A stretch of 64,000 bases of DNA from Desulfovibrio sp. (GTDB lineage Bacteria; Desulfobacterota; Desulfovibrionia; Desulfovibrionales; Desulfovibrionaceae): positions 62,001 to 126,000 of the forward strand of contig JACRDI010000042.1 in NCBI GenBank assembly GCA_016218665.1. The letters are read 5' to 3'. The position numbers were made by a program, and so were the translations under genes. This document shows positions 28,030 to 37,070 of the stretch, piece by piece; positions within the stretch are counted from its first letter, which is position 1, and each line of letters opens with the position of its first letter. The notes under the pieces were generated by a model. The model was not told the origin of the DNA, did no database searches, and saw nothing but the letters and a program-made list of their open reading frames with translations.

Positions 28030-29277
28030 CTATCCGGGCACGCCCCGGAACAGGGCGTCGGTCCATTGCACGCTTTGGGAATAGGCCTGGGCCACTGCCA
28101 GCGGGGAAAGCCCCAGCGCTGCGATGATGGTCTGCACCGTCGGCCAGTCGGCCCGCTCGAAGGCCTCGGCCAGGGCCAGCCACTGCGCGGCCGGGTGGGC
28201 GGGATCCGCCAGGCCACGGGCCACCTCGTCCGGCAGGCGCAGACTTTCCAGGATGGTCGGCATGGACAGGTCGAGCAGGGCGGGCAGCAGCGAGAACATG
28301 CCCACCAGGGAGAGGCTTTCCGGCCGGGGCCGGCTGCCGCCTTCCAGGCTGCGGGCGGCCTGCTCCAGGAAGCGGCCGCGCAGGGCCGCCGCGCGCGGCA
28401 GCTCCGAGCTCTTGCCCGGCGGGGTGAGGTCCGTGAGGATGACGAGGCGTATCCAGGTGCGCAGGGGCTGCCAGCCCAGCAGGGCCAGGGCCTGCTGCAC
28501 CGACTCCACCGGATGCGGGAAGCTGAAGAAGGCCGAGTTGAGCAGGCTGAAGAGCTTGTGGCTCAGGGCCACGTCGGCGCGGATGGTCTCGGCCAGGGAC
28601 TTGAGGTCCGGGTCCTCCTGCTCGATGGCCTGCATGAGCTTGAACCGCGAGAACTGGCTTGAGGACAGCTTCCGGGTGGCGACGATTTGCGGCTCCTGGA
28701 AGTAGTGCCCCTGGAAAAGCTGGAAGCCCAGGGTCAGCGCGGTCTGGTGCACGGCGCCGGTCTCGATGCGCATGAGGCCCGGAACCGCCCCGTGCGCGCG
28801 GCAGGCCGCAACGAGCTCGGCCAGCCTGTCCGCGCCGCACTCCAGGGCGTCCACCCAGAGCACGTCGGCCAGGGCGTGCAGCGCGGCGGCCTTGGGGTCC
28901 GCCTGGAAGCGGCTCACCGCGATGGTGTAGCCGCGCTCCTTGAGCCGGCGCAGGGCCTCCATGGCCGAGGGGTCGGCGGCCATGTCCTCGGGCACCTCCA
29001 CCACCAGCGTCTCCCTTGGGAAGAGCAGGGGCAGCTCGTAGACCAGGGCCTGGGCGGCGAACTTGACGATGCGCCGCTGGCCGGCGGCCTCGCCCATGAC
29101 GGTGGCGAGAACGCTGGTGGTCGCCACCTCGCGGCGTCCGTCGGCCGTCAGGGAGGCCAGGCCGTCGCGGAAGTAGATGCTGTAGGCCCACACGCCGCCC
29201 TTGGCGTCGAACACCGGCTGGCGCGCGTAGAAGCCCAGGGAGTACTCCGAGGCTGCGGAAAGGGGTGGAGTCGTCAT
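28030..29277 (-). CDS. EAL/HDOD domain signalling protein (YuxH-like)
   Basis: A 415-residue protein. Residues about 15-200 form a degenerate EAL domain (LGFYARQPVFDAKGGVWAYSIYFRDG; the catalytic EAL glutamate signature is not recognisable), and residues 205-400 a HDOD domain (SLAETIRADVALSHKLFSLLNSAFFSF, VESVQQALALLGWQPLRTWIRLVIL). Such proteins bind partners or cyclic-di-GMP rather than hydrolyse it. It is the first gene of a pair with the REC-kinase. Confidence 0.9.
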   Translation of the reverse strand: MTTPPLSAASEYSLGFYARQPVFDAKGGVWAYSIYFRDGLASLTADGRREVATTSVLATVMGEAAGQRRIVKFAAQALVYELPLLFPRETLVVEVPEDMAADPSAMEALRRLKERGYTIAVSRFQADPKAAALHALADVLWVDALECGADRLAELVAACRAHGAVPGLMRIETGAVHQTALTLGFQLFQGHYFQEPQIVATRKLSSSQFSRFKLMQAIEQEDPDLKSLAETIRADVALSHKLFSLLNSAFFSFPHPVESVQQALALLGWQPLRTWIRLVILTDLTPPGKSSELPRAAALRGRFLEQAARSLEGGSRPRPESLSLVGMFSLLPALLDLSMPTILESLRLPDEVARGLADPAHPAAQWLALAEAFERADWPTVQTIIAALGLSPLAVAQAYSQSVQWTDALFRGVPG

Positions 29278-29374
29278 GCGTTGGTCCGTTTCCTGCCGCC
29301 ATTGCGCAGGGCGTTGTGCAAATACTGCGTAGTCTGGCTACAGGAACGTGCGGGGATTGTCCAGAATGCCGCCC

Positions 29375-30574
29375 CTATACCTTGAATTCGCCCCCGGCGT
29401 AGATGACCGTGCTGCCGCCGCCCTTGAGCCGCGCGGTGACGGTCTTCTCCTCGGTGTTCACCAGGTCCCAGTGCAGGGCGGAGTCGTTGAAACCCAGGGC
29501 CTCCTTCCTGGCCGCGTCCAGGGTGGACTGGTCCCCGGCGTAGGTGTCGGAGTAGCTGGCCCCAACGGCCACGTGGCAGTTGCCCTGCGCGCCGCCGTAG
29601 TTCTCGTCGTACAGCGTGCTGGCCATGAAGGCGCCGATGCGCGAGTGGCGGCGGTCGGTGAGGGAAAATTCGCCCAGCTGCGCGGCGCCGGCGTCCATGG
29701 CCAGCTGCTTCTTCACGAACTCCTCGCCCTCGCTGGCCGTCGCCTCCACGGCGCGGCCCTCCTTGAACACCAGGCGCACGCCCTCCACCCGGTTGCCGGA
29801 GCGGTAGGACGGCTGGTCGGCGTAGTACACGCCCTCGGTGCCGCGCCAGTCGGGCGAGAGGAAGACCTCGAAGCTCGGGATGTTGTGCCCGGAGACGCCC
29901 AGCCAGCGGCGCTCCGCCCCTGGGGTCACGGTGAGGTCGCAGCCGGCGCTCTCGATGCGCAGCGACTCGATCTCCAGGGCGCCCAGGGCCTTTTTCACGC
30001 GGGTCACCTCGGCGTGGACCTGGCGCCATTTGGCCACCGGGTCGTCCTCGTCCAGGAAGCAGGCCTGCCTGATCTGCGCGGCGTACTCCTCAAGGCTGAG
30101 CCCGGCGCAGCGGGCCTGCTCCTGCGTGGGGTAGGCGCACAGCGTCCAGCCGAAGTCTCCGGTCTGCTCGCGGCTTTCCATTATCTCGCGCAGGAATTTC
30201 CTCGCCACGGCGGCCATGCCGATCTTGGCCGGGTCGCAGCCGGCCAGGTGGGTGAGGGAGGCGGGCGCGATGAGCGAGATGAGGCCAGAGAGGTTCTGCA
30301 TCAGCTCGCGGTCGCCGGGGGCGATGGCCTTGATCTGGGAATCGGAGCCCTTGCCGTAGAAGGAAACCTCCATGCCCGGGGTGAGGTTCTGCCGGGGCAC
30401 GGGCACCATGCCCTCGGAAACGAGCAGGTCGTACACGGCCTCGGCCAGGGGGGTGGCCTCCTGGTCGAAGCGCAGGAGGATGAAGTCGCCCGGCTTGTAC
30501 GGGCTGGTGCGGGCGGTGGTGAGCCCCCACCACAGGGTGCGGGCGTATTTTTCCAGTTCGGCGCTGCTGAACAT
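29375..30574 (-). CDS. M29 family aminopeptidase
   Basis: Cytoplasmic metallo-aminopeptidase of 399 residues, of the thermophilic aminopeptidase (M29) family. Features: the N-terminal KYARTLWWGLTTARTSPYKPGDFILL, the RWLGVSGHNIPSFEVFLSPDWRGTEGVYYADQPSYRSGNRVEGVRLVF core, and the metal-binding end with GEFSLTDRRHSRIGAFMASTLYDENYGGAQGNCHVAVGASY and NDSALHWDLVN, including Glu, His, Tyr, His and Asp ligands. AAGGAA lies about 8 bases before the ATG. It stands alone. Confidence 0.92.
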   Translation of the reverse strand: MFSSAELEKYARTLWWGLTTARTSPYKPGDFILLRFDQEATPLAEAVYDLLVSEGMVPVPRQNLTPGMEVSFYGKGSDSQIKAIAPGDRELMQNLSGLISLIAPASLTHLAGCDPAKIGMAAVARKFLREIMESREQTGDFGWTLCAYPTQEQARCAGLSLEEYAAQIRQACFLDEDDPVAKWRQVHAEVTRVKKALGALEIESLRIESAGCDLTVTPGAERRWLGVSGHNIPSFEVFLSPDWRGTEGVYYADQPSYRSGNRVEGVRLVFKEGRAVEATASEGEEFVKKQLAMDAGAAQLGEFSLTDRRHSRIGAFMASTLYDENYGGAQGNCHVAVGASYSDTYAGDQSTLDAARKEALGFNDSALHWDLVNTEEKTVTARLKGGGSTVIYAGGEFKV

Positions 30575-30707
30575 AGGGTGTTCCTTGGGGAGGATTTCCG
30601 GCCGGGGCTGTCGGCGCGCCCGGCGGATGGGGGAAGCATAGCCCACGCGTCCGCGAAGCTCAACACGCCCCCGGCGGCGCGGCACCCTTGAGAATTACCG
30701 CCATGGC

Positions 30708-30735
30708 TTGACACGGAAGCCGACCTGGATATATC
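30708..30735 (+). promoter_or_regulatory. Sigma-70-type promoter of the ferredoxin gene
   Basis: TTGACA at 30708-30713, 16-base spacer, TATATC at 30730-30735. The predicted leader to the ferredoxin ATG is about 145 bases, long enough to carry regulation. Confidence 0.6.
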
Positions 30736-30885
30736 AGCAAGCCCGGAGCCAGCGCGCCCGCGGCCTGGCTGCCGGGCAGAGTGAAACGGCGCTTGGCCCA
30801 CCGGGAAACGCCCAACCGCGTAAGGATGGGGCGCCACCGGACGGGGCTGACGATATTCCTATCTTATACACACTTGGAGGGTACA

Positions 30886-31074
30886 ATGGGCTACAAGGTT
30901 ACTGTCGACAACGACAAATGCATCGGCGACGGCGAGTGCGTGGACGTTTGCCCGGTCGAGGTCTATGAGCTGCAGGACGGCAAGGCCGTTGCGGTGAACA
31001 TGGAAGAGTGCCTCGGCTGCGAGTCCTGCGTGGAAGTCTGCGAGCAGGACGCCATCGTCATCGAGGAAGAATAG
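30886..31074 (+). CDS. Ferredoxin with two iron-sulfur clusters (Fd III type)
   Basis: Low-potential electron carrier of 62 residues. The first cluster motif is CIGDGECVDVCP, that is C-x2-D-x2-C-x3-C-P, with Asp where a Cys is normally found; in Desulfovibrio ferredoxin III this Asp allows 3Fe-4S to 4Fe-4S interconversion and binding of other metals (family knowledge). The second is CLGCESCVEVCE, a full four-cysteine set. The ATG is preceded by TTGGAGGG. It is probably strongly expressed as a single gene, with a good promoter upstream and a run of hairpins downstream. Confidence 0.96.
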   Translation: MGYKVTVDNDKCIGDGECVDVCPVEVYELQDGKAVAVNMEECLGCESCVEVCEQDAIVIEEE

Positions 31075-31090
31075 CGCCATCATCCCCGGT

Positions 31091-31145
31091 GGATTGCGCG
31101 GGCGGGAAACCCTCGCGCAATCCCCGGCGGATACGCATATCCGCC
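31091..31145 (+). repeat. Two consecutive hairpins downstream of the ferredoxin gene
   Basis: Stem GGATTGCGCG / CGCGCAATCC (31091-31122) with an inner GGG/CCC, then GGCGGATA-CGCA-TATCCGCC (31126-31145). Neither is followed by a T-tract; with the next terminator they would protect the 3' end of the mRNA. Confidence 0.7.
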
Positions 31146-31161
31146 GCTTGCGGCGGGAGGG

Positions 31162-31184
31162 GCCGGGGGAATCCCGGCTTTTTC
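31162..31184 (+). terminator. Terminator of the ferredoxin gene
   Basis: GCCGGG / CCCGGC stem with a GGAAT loop followed by TTTTTC. Confidence 0.75.
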
Positions 31185-31266
31185 GTATCATGGCCCCTTT
31201 ACGAACCCTGTCCGGGAACCCATATACTTCATCACCGCATCAGCGAGACGTTTGCGAGGAGTCCGC

Positions 31267-32256
31267 ATGGCCCTTGATTTTTCCGAATTCTTCAAGCGCT
31301 ACGAGGCCATCATCGGCGAGGCCGACCAGGTCTTCGAGACCGTGAAGGGCAAGTTCGCCGAGAACGTGCGCTGCGAAAAAGGCTGCTGCGACTGCTGCCA
31401 CGCCCTGTTCGACCTGACCCTGGTGGAGGCGCTGTACGTGAACCAGCACTACCGCGAGCGCTTCTCCGGCATGGCCAAGACCCGCGTGTTGGAGCGCGCC
31501 GACGAGGCCGACCGCATCGTGCACAAGCTCAAGCGCGACGCCTTCAAGGCCGTGCGCGAGGGCAAGAACGCCCAGGAGCTCCTGGCCGAGATGGCCAAGG
31601 TGCGCGTGCGCTGCCCCCTGCTGGACGACACGGGCGCCTGCGAGATGTACGACAAGCGGCCCGTCACCTGCCGCATCTACGGCGTGCCCACGGCCATCGG
31701 CGGGCAGGCCCACACCTGCGGCAAGTCCGGCTTCGAGCAGGGCAAGCCGTATCCCACGGTGTACCTGGACCGCATCCAGGACAAGCTCTACGCGCTCTCG
31801 CACGAATTGGCCAAGAGCCTGGCCACGCGCTTCAGCGGCCTGGGGGAGGTGCTCGTGCCCCTGTCCAGCGCCCTGATGACCGAGTACGACGAGGAATATC
31901 TGGGCATCATGACGGAGAAGGAGGCCAGGGAGCAGGCCGAGAAGGCCGCCGCCGCCAAGGCCGTGCGCGAGGCCGTGCGCGAGGCCGCGCCCGCCGCCGC
32001 CCCCGTTCCGGACAAGGCCGCCCGCCCCCGCGCCCAGATGGCCCCCAAGAAGCCCGTGGGCAAGGGCCTTGCCGCCTGCGCCGGCTGCGCGCCGGAGACC
32101 AAGAAGGGCGGCTGCGCGGGCTGCTCGCCCCAGGGCTTTACCATCGGCCAGGCACCGGCCAGGCCCGCGGCGAAAAAAACCGCCGCCAAGCCCGTGGCCA
32201 AGAAGCCTGCCGCCAAGCCTGCCGCCAAGGCCGCGCCCAAAAAGGCCAAGGGGTAG
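31267..32256 (+). CDS. YkgJ-type cysteine-cluster protein with a histone-like tail
   Basis: A 329-residue protein. The first ~200 residues are a YkgJ/UPF0153 zinc or iron-chelating domain with clustered Cys (CEKGCCDCCHALFD; RCPLLDDTGACEMYDKRPVTCRIYG). A long Ala/Lys/Pro-rich tail follows, including a second Cys patch (CAGCAPETKKGGCAGCSP, around residues 277-295) and terminal KPAAKPAAK-like repeats that resemble histone H1-like tails. The ATG has GAGGAG upstream. First gene of a four-gene run with short gaps. Function of the family is unknown; metal capture is inferred. Confidence 0.85.
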   Translation: MALDFSEFFKRYEAIIGEADQVFETVKGKFAENVRCEKGCCDCCHALFDLTLVEALYVNQHYRERFSGMAKTRVLERADEADRIVHKLKRDAFKAVREGKNAQELLAEMAKVRVRCPLLDDTGACEMYDKRPVTCRIYGVPTAIGGQAHTCGKSGFEQGKPYPTVYLDRIQDKLYALSHELAKSLATRFSGLGEVLVPLSSALMTEYDEEYLGIMTEKEAREQAEKAAAAKAVREAVREAAPAAAPVPDKAARPRAQMAPKKPVGKGLAACAGCAPETKKGGCAGCSPQGFTIGQAPARPAAKKTAAKPVAKKPAAKPAAKAAPKKAKG

Positions 32257-32261
32257 ACGCC

Positions 32262-32648
32262 ATGCAGCCCATGTACACCCCGGAGCAGGTGGAGGAGCAG
32301 AAGCGCGCCATGTACGAGGGGCTCTCGCCCCGCCGCCGCCGCTTCGTGGACCGCATCGGCTACGAGAACTGGGACCCCTACCAGGCCCCCTTCGATCCCA
32401 TCGACATCCGCACCGACGCCATGGGCATGACCACCCACGACCTCTTGAACCGCTACTTCAAGAGCCTGCCCGAGGTGCCGGACTCGGACTACATGCAGAC
32501 CCTGTCCGAGTTCATGGTGCTGCTCGTCATGAACATCGAGAAGGTGCGGCCCATCCTTGAATTCAGCGACTGGTACAACGCCCAGCTCAAGGAGCGCGGC
32601 ATCAGCATCAAACCCAAGACCGCCAGCGCGGACAAGACCCCGGAGTAA
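32262..32648 (+). CDS. Conserved hypothetical protein, 128 residues
   Basis: Acidic, soluble, no signal or membrane segment. An N-terminal helical region (TPEQVEEQKRAMYEGLSPRRRRFVDRIGYENWDPY) and a mid-segment (HDLLNRYFKSLPEVPDSDYMQTLSEFMVLLVMN) are the visible parts. It lies five bases after the YkgJ-type gene and six before the TPR gene, so it is in the same operon. I do not recognise the family. Confidence 0.75.
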   Translation: MQPMYTPEQVEEQKRAMYEGLSPRRRRFVDRIGYENWDPYQAPFDPIDIRTDAMGMTTHDLLNRYFKSLPEVPDSDYMQTLSEFMVLLVMNIEKVRPILEFSDWYNAQLKERGISIKPKTASADKTPE

Positions 32649-32654
32649 TCGTCC

Positions 32655-33284
32655 ATGAGCGAACCGCTGTTCAACAACGTCGACGAGTACATCGCCCACC
32701 TGAAGGACAAGCTGCGCCAGGCCCCGGAGTGCGGCAACTCCTATTACAACCTGGGCGTGGCCTATCTTTCCAAGCGCGAGTTCCTGGACGCCGAGCGCGC
32801 CTTCCGCGAGGCCGTGGCCAACTCGCCCAAGCTGGCCGAGGCCTACGTGCAGCTGGGCGGCATCTGCCTGGAGCGCGGCGACATGGAAGGCTGCCTGAAC
32901 TTCAACCGCCAGGCCACCCAGGTGCGGCCCTTCTTCGCCGTGCCCTGGGGCAACATCGGCTTCGTGCTTCTGCAGCTGGGCGACTCGGACAAGGCCATTC
33001 CGGCCCTGCAGAAGGCCATCAAGTACGACCCCAATTTCGTGCAGGCCCTGGCCACCCTGGGCAGCGCCTTCTTCTCCCGCGGGGAGATCGACGACGCCCT
33101 GCCGCTTCTGAAGAAGGCCGTGGAGCTGCAGCCCATGTTCGGCCCGGCCTGGAACAACCTGGCCCTGGTCCACGCGGAGCTGGGCCAGTGGGCCGAGGCC
33201 GCCGCCTGCGTGAAGAAGGCCCAGGAGACCGGCTACGACGTGCCCCAGGCCTTCCTGGACGAGATCGCCCAGAACCTGAAGTAG
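32655..33284 (+). CDS. Tetratricopeptide repeat protein
   Basis: A 209-residue protein built almost entirely from TPR units (about five): NSYYNLGVAYLSKREFLDAERAFREAV, AEAYVQLGGICLERGDMEGCLNF and so on, ending with PAWNNLALVHAELGQWAEAAACVKKAQE. No signal peptide. TPRs mediate protein contacts; the partner may be one of the operon neighbours. Confidence 0.9.
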   Translation: MSEPLFNNVDEYIAHLKDKLRQAPECGNSYYNLGVAYLSKREFLDAERAFREAVANSPKLAEAYVQLGGICLERGDMEGCLNFNRQATQVRPFFAVPWGNIGFVLLQLGDSDKAIPALQKAIKYDPNFVQALATLGSAFFSRGEIDDALPLLKKAVELQPMFGPAWNNLALVHAELGQWAEAAACVKKAQETGYDVPQAFLDEIAQNLK

Positions 33285-33299
33285 GTTAGGGGAGGGCGC

Positions 33300-34028
33300 A
33301 TGGCCCACTTCCGCGACCTCAAGCGCTCGGTGCGCGAAATGCTGCTCGGCCCGGACTGGCGCGAACGCCTGTCCGGGCTGGACGCGGTGCCCGCGCGGCG
33401 GCTCCCCGGCCCGCTGTTTTCACTCCTGCTGGACAAGGACGAGCTGGTGCGCTGGCGCGCGGTGGAGGCCTTCGGCCGCACCGTGGCCCGCATGGCCGAA
33501 AGCCGGGAGCCCGGCGAGGGCCCCGGCGCTGGAATGGAGGCCGCCCGCGTCGTCCTGCGCCAGTGCCTGTGGCGCATGAACGAGGAGTCCGGCGGGCTTG
33601 GCTGGGGCGTGCCCGAGGCCCTGGGCGAGACCCTGGCCCGGCACGAGCGTCTGGCCAAGGAATTCCACCGCATGCTGGCCTCCTACGTGCGCGAGGAAGT
33701 GCGCGGCGAGGGCAACTACCTGGAGCACGTGCCCATGCGGCGCGGCGTGTTCTGGGGCCTGGGCCGCCTGGCCCAGAGCTTCCCGCAGCTGCTTGCGGCC
33801 GAGATCGGCACCCTGCTGGCCGGACTTGCCGACGAGGACGGGGCCAACCGCGGCCTTGCCGCCTGGGCGCTGGGGCTGTGCTGCCCGGCCGAGAGGGCGC
33901 AGGAGGCGCGCGCGCGGCTGGCCACCCTGGTGGACGAGCCGGCCGAGGTGGCGCTCTTCCTGGACGGGGAGCTTCTGCGGACCACGGCCGGGGCCCTGGC
34001 CCGGCAGGCCCTTGCCAGGCTCGCGTAG
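33300..34028 (+). CDS. HEAT-repeat-like protein (DVU0298-type)
   Basis: A 242-residue helical protein with HEAT-like repeats: LLDKDELVRWRAVEAFGRTVARM, PMRRGVFWGLGRLAQSFP, and DEDGANRGLAAWALGLCCP. It resembles a protein family known from Desulfovibrio (DVU0298), whose role I do not know. Last gene of the YkgJ-TPR operon; its start follows the TPR stop by 15 bases with a GGAGGG site. Confidence 0.8.
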   Translation: MAHFRDLKRSVREMLLGPDWRERLSGLDAVPARRLPGPLFSLLLDKDELVRWRAVEAFGRTVARMAESREPGEGPGAGMEAARVVLRQCLWRMNEESGGLGWGVPEALGETLARHERLAKEFHRMLASYVREEVRGEGNYLEHVPMRRGVFWGLGRLAQSFPQLLAAEIGTLLAGLADEDGANRGLAAWALGLCCPAERAQEARARLATLVDEPAEVALFLDGELLRTTAGALARQALARLA

Positions 34029-34058
34029 CGGGAAAGGAAGAATCCCGGCAATCTTTAG

Positions 34059-34087
34059 TTGACAAGCAAAATGGCTTTGGGTAAACG
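34059..34087 (+). promoter_or_regulatory. Promoter of tRNA-Val
   Basis: TTGACA at 34059-34064, 17-base spacer, TAAACG at 34082-34087, 20 bases before the tRNA. Confidence 0.6.
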
Positions 34088-34107
34088 AACCTTCCCTTGA
34101 GCAATTT

Positions 34108-34184
34108 AGGCGCGTAGCTCAGTTGGTTAGAGCACTTGCTCGACACGCAAGGGGTCAGGAGTTCAAGTCTCCTCGTGCCTACCA
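34108..34184 (+). tRNA. tRNA-Val (anticodon GAC)
   Basis: 77 bases with encoded CCA. Acceptor AGGCGCG pairs with CGTGCCT (one G-U), anticodon stem CTTGC/GCAAG, loop TCGACAC, T-arm AGGAG-TTCAAGT-CTCCT. Position 33, almost always U, is C here. Confidence 0.93.
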
Positions 34185-34193
34185 TATTCTGCG

Positions 34194-34227
34194 AAAAGGG
34201 AGGCCTGTGCCTCCCTTTTCCTTTTTC
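34194..34227 (+). terminator. Terminator after tRNA-Val
   Basis: Perfect 11-bp stem AAAAGGGAGGC / GCCTCCCTTTT with a CTGT loop, followed by CCTTTTTC. It separates the tRNA from thrS. Confidence 0.85.
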
Positions 34228-34283
34228 ATCTTCCACAGGCCGCTGCGCTTCCGGGAGCGCCGGGCCGAACAAGGAGCATCGCC

Positions 34284-36218
34284 GTGGAACTCTCCGTGGC
34301 CGGTCAGCCGATTTCCGTGGAAGCGGGCGCAAGCTTCGCCGACGCCTTCAAACAGGCCCTGTCCAAAAAACAGTTCAAAGAGCTGGTTGTGGCCCGCTGC
34401 GGCGAGTCCCTGCTGGACCTCTCCACCCCCATTCCGGCCGGGTGCTCCAGCATCGAGCCCGTGTACGCGGACTCTCCCGAAGGCCTGGACGTCATCCGCC
34501 ACTCCACCGCCCACCTCATGGCCGAGGCGGTGAAGAAGCTGTTCCCCAGCGCCAAGGTCACCATCGGCCCGGCCGTGGACAACGGCTTCTACTACGATTT
34601 CGACTACGAGCGCCCCTTCACGCCTGAGGACCTCGAAGCCATCGAAGGGGAGATGCTGAAGCTCGTGGGCGCGGACAAGGCCTTTGCCCGGACCGAGCTT
34701 TCAAGCGCCGAGGCGCGGGCAAAGTTCGCGGCCGAGGGCGAGACCTACAAGGTGGAGCTCATCGACGACCTGGGCGTGGAGAGCGTGTCCACCTACACCC
34801 AGGGCGGCTTCACCGATTTGTGCCGCGGCCCCCACGTGCCGCGCACCGGCCTCCTGAAGGCCTTCAAGCTCACCAGCGTGGCCGGCGCCTACTGGCGCGG
34901 CGACGAGAAGAACCCCATGCTCCAGCGCATCTACGGCACCGCCTGGGCGACCCCGAAAGACCTCAAGGTCTACCTGGAGCGCATCGAGGAAGCCAAGAAG
35001 CGCGACCACCGCAAGCTCGGCGTGGCGCTCGACCTGTTCAGCTTCCACGAGGACGTGGGCGGCGGCATGGTGCTGTGGCACCCCAAGGGCGCCCTCACCC
35101 GCGCCATCCTTGAGGACTTCGAGCGCAAGGAGCATTTGAAGCGCGGCTACCAGTTCGTGCAGGGCCCGCTCATCCTCCGCAGGGAACTGTGGGAGAAGAG
35201 CGGCCACTACGACAACTACCGCGAGAACATGTACTTCACCGAGATCGACGAGCAGGCCTACGGCATCAAGCCCATGAACTGCCTGTCGCACATGCTCATC
35301 TTCAAGAGCCGCCTGCGCAGCTACCGCGACATGCCCCAGCGCTATTTCGAGCACGGCGTGGTGCACCGCCACGAGAAGAGCGGCGTGCTGCACGGGCTCT
35401 TGCGCGTGCGCTCCTTCACCCAGGACGACGCCCACATCCTGTGCCGCCCGGACCAGCTGCGCGAGGAGATCATCGGCGTGGTGAAGTTCGTGCGCGACGT
35501 CATGGACATCTTCGGCTTCAACTTCGAGGCCGAGATCAGCACCCGGCCGGAGAAGAGCATCGGCTCCGACGAGGACTGGGAGCGCGCCACCGGGGCCCTT
35601 ACCGACGCCCTGGAACACATGGACATGCCCTACGCCATCAACGAGGGCGACGGCGCCTTCTACGGCCCCAAGATCGACATCAAGATCAAGGACGCGCTGG
35701 ACCGCAGCTGGCAGTGCGCCACGGTGCAGTGCGACTTCACCCTGCCCGAGCGCTTCGACCTGTCCTACATCGGCGAGGACGGGAACAAGCACCGCCCGGT
35801 GATGCTGCACCGCGTGATCCTGGGCTCCATCGAGCGTTTCATGGGCGTGCTCATCGAGCACTTCGCCGGGGCCTTCCCGGTGTGGCTTGCGCCCGTGCAG
35901 GCGCGCGTGCTCACGGTGACGGACGCGCACAACGCCCACGCGGAAAAAGTCTTGCGGTTTTTGCAGGAACAGGGCATACGCGCCGAAGCGGATCTGCGGA
36001 ACGAGAAGCTCGGGTACAAGGTGCGCGAGGCTCAGCTTGAGCGGATTCCCTACATGCTCATAGTCGGAGACAAGGAAGTGGAAGCCGACGGCGTCAACGT
36101 GCGTGTGCGCGGCGGCGCCGATGTCGGGTTTGTGGCGCTTCCCGAGGCCGCAAAGTTGATTATTGATGCGGCCCAAGAACCTTTCAAGCGCGGAGGGATG
36201 AGCTATAGCTTTTCCTAG
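34284..36218 (+). CDS. thrS: Threonyl-tRNA synthetase
   Basis: Class II aminoacyl-tRNA synthetase of 644 residues. An N-terminal TGS domain (1-60), the editing domain with [16 protein letters not shown], and the catalytic core with MNCLSHM and [24 protein letters not shown] (motif 2 and zinc site) are all present; the C-terminal anticodon-binding domain ends the protein. Start is GTG with AAGGAG seven bases upstream. Its 3' end overlaps infC by 14 bases, the classic thrS-infC arrangement. Confidence 0.97.
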   Translation: MELSVAGQPISVEAGASFADAFKQALSKKQFKELVVARCGESLLDLSTPIPAGCSSIEPVYADSPEGLDVIRHSTAHLMAEAVKKLFPSAKVTIGPAVDNGFYYDFDYERPFTPEDLEAIEGEMLKLVGADKAFARTELSSAEARAKFAAEGETYKVELIDDLGVESVSTYTQGGFTDLCRGPHVPRTGLLKAFKLTSVAGAYWRGDEKNPMLQRIYGTAWATPKDLKVYLERIEEAKKRDHRKLGVALDLFSFHEDVGGGMVLWHPKGALTRAILEDFERKEHLKRGYQFVQGPLILRRELWEKSGHYDNYRENMYFTEIDEQAYGIKPMNCLSHMLIFKSRLRSYRDMPQRYFEHGVVHRHEKSGVLHGLLRVRSFTQDDAHILCRPDQLREEIIGVVKFVRDVMDIFGFNFEAEISTRPEKSIGSDEDWERATGALTDALEHMDMPYAINEGDGAFYGPKIDIKIKDALDRSWQCATVQCDFTLPERFDLSYIGEDGNKHRPVMLHRVILGSIERFMGVLIEHFAGAFPVWLAPVQARVLTVTDAHNAHAEKVLRFLQEQGIRAEADLRNEKLGYKVREAQLERIPYMLIVGDKEVEADGVNVRVRGGADVGFVALPEAAKLIIDAAQEPFKRGGMSYSFS

Positions 36219-36750
36219 GAGGCAGGACCAGCGTCCCCAGGACGACGGAGTCCGCCGAAACGAGCGAATTCGGATTCCCCAGGTGCGCGTCGTCGACGAC
36301 GAAGGCACGCAGCTGGGCATCATGGCGACGTCCGAGGCCCTGGCGATGGCGCAGAACAAGGGGCTCGACCTGGTCGAGGTGTCCCCGAACGCCGATCCGC
36401 CGGTCTGCCGCATCATGGACTATGGCAAGTTCAAGTACGAGCAGCAGAAGCGCCAGCAGGAAGCCAAGAAGAAGCAGACCGTCATCCAGATCAAGGAAGT
36501 CAAGTTCCGGCCCAAGACCGACGAGCATGACTACCAGACGAAGCTGAAGCACATCCGCCGCTTCCTGGAAGACGGAGACCGCTGCAAGGTGGCGGTGTTC
36601 TTCCGCGGACGCGAGATTGTGCACAAGGACCGCGGCCAGACCATGCTTGATCGCGTGGTGGTCGACACGGCCGACATCGCCAAGGTGGAGTCCCCGGCCC
36701 TGGCCGAAGGCCGCACCCTGGTCATGATGCTGACCCCGGTCAAGAAATAA
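36205..36750 (+). CDS. infC: Translation initiation factor IF-3 with a non-canonical AUA start
   Basis: IF-3 of 181 residues: the N-domain has [24 protein letters not shown] and the C-domain [25 protein letters not shown]. No ATG, GTG or TTG exists in frame between the preceding stop (36199) and a GTG at 36283 that would remove about 26 residues including conserved RRNERIR. ATA at 36205 has GGAGGG seven bases upstream and gives the usual length (reading [11 protein letters not shown] after the start). Rare AUU/AUA/AUC starts let IF-3 repress its own translation in well-studied bacteria, so this is the likely start. It overlaps thrS by 14 bases. Confidence 0.93.
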   Translation: MAFPRRQDQRPQDDGVRRNERIRIPQVRVVDDEGTQLGIMATSEALAMAQNKGLDLVEVSPNADPPVCRIMDYGKFKYEQQKRQQEAKKKQTVIQIKEVKFRPKTDEHDYQTKLKHIRRFLEDGDRCKVAVFFRGREIVHKDRGQTMLDRVVVDTADIAKVESPALAEGRTLVMMLTPVKK

Positions 36751-36804
36751 CGGCAGCCCTCGCCGGGGCGCAAAACTCCGGCGATGAGCATACAGGAGGT
36801 TCCC

Positions 36805-37002
36805 ATGCCCAAGATGAAGACCAACCGCAGCGCCGCCAAGCGCTTTGTGAGCAACGGTTCCGGCAAGTTCAAGCGTCGCCGCCAGAATCTGCGCCACATC
36901 CTGACCAAGAAGAGCGCCAAGCGTAAGCGCCGCCTGGGTCAGGGCGCCATGGTGGATGACGCCAACCTGGGCGCCGTGAAGCGCCTGCTGCCCTACGGCT
37001 AA
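36805..37002 (+). CDS. rpmI: 50S ribosomal protein L35
   Basis: Basic 65-residue protein beginning MPKMKTNRSAAKRFVSNGSGKFK, with the KKSAKRKRRL segment of L35. The ATG at 36805, not the earlier in-frame one, has AGGAGG six bases upstream. Standard infC-rpmI-rplT order. Confidence 0.97.
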   Translation: MPKMKTNRSAAKRFVSNGSGKFKRRRQNLRHILTKKSAKRKRRLGQGAMVDDANLGAVKRLLPYG

Positions 37003-37070
37003 CCTTTAACGCCACGATCGTGCCTGTCGGCGCAAGCTGACCGTGCCTAAACGTATCGGAGGAATGGATC

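Noticed and set aside
34194-34283. T-box or other leader regulation of thrS
   Set aside because: The hairpin there is a plain terminator of tRNA-Val; no T-box sequence, and such leaders are rare in this group.
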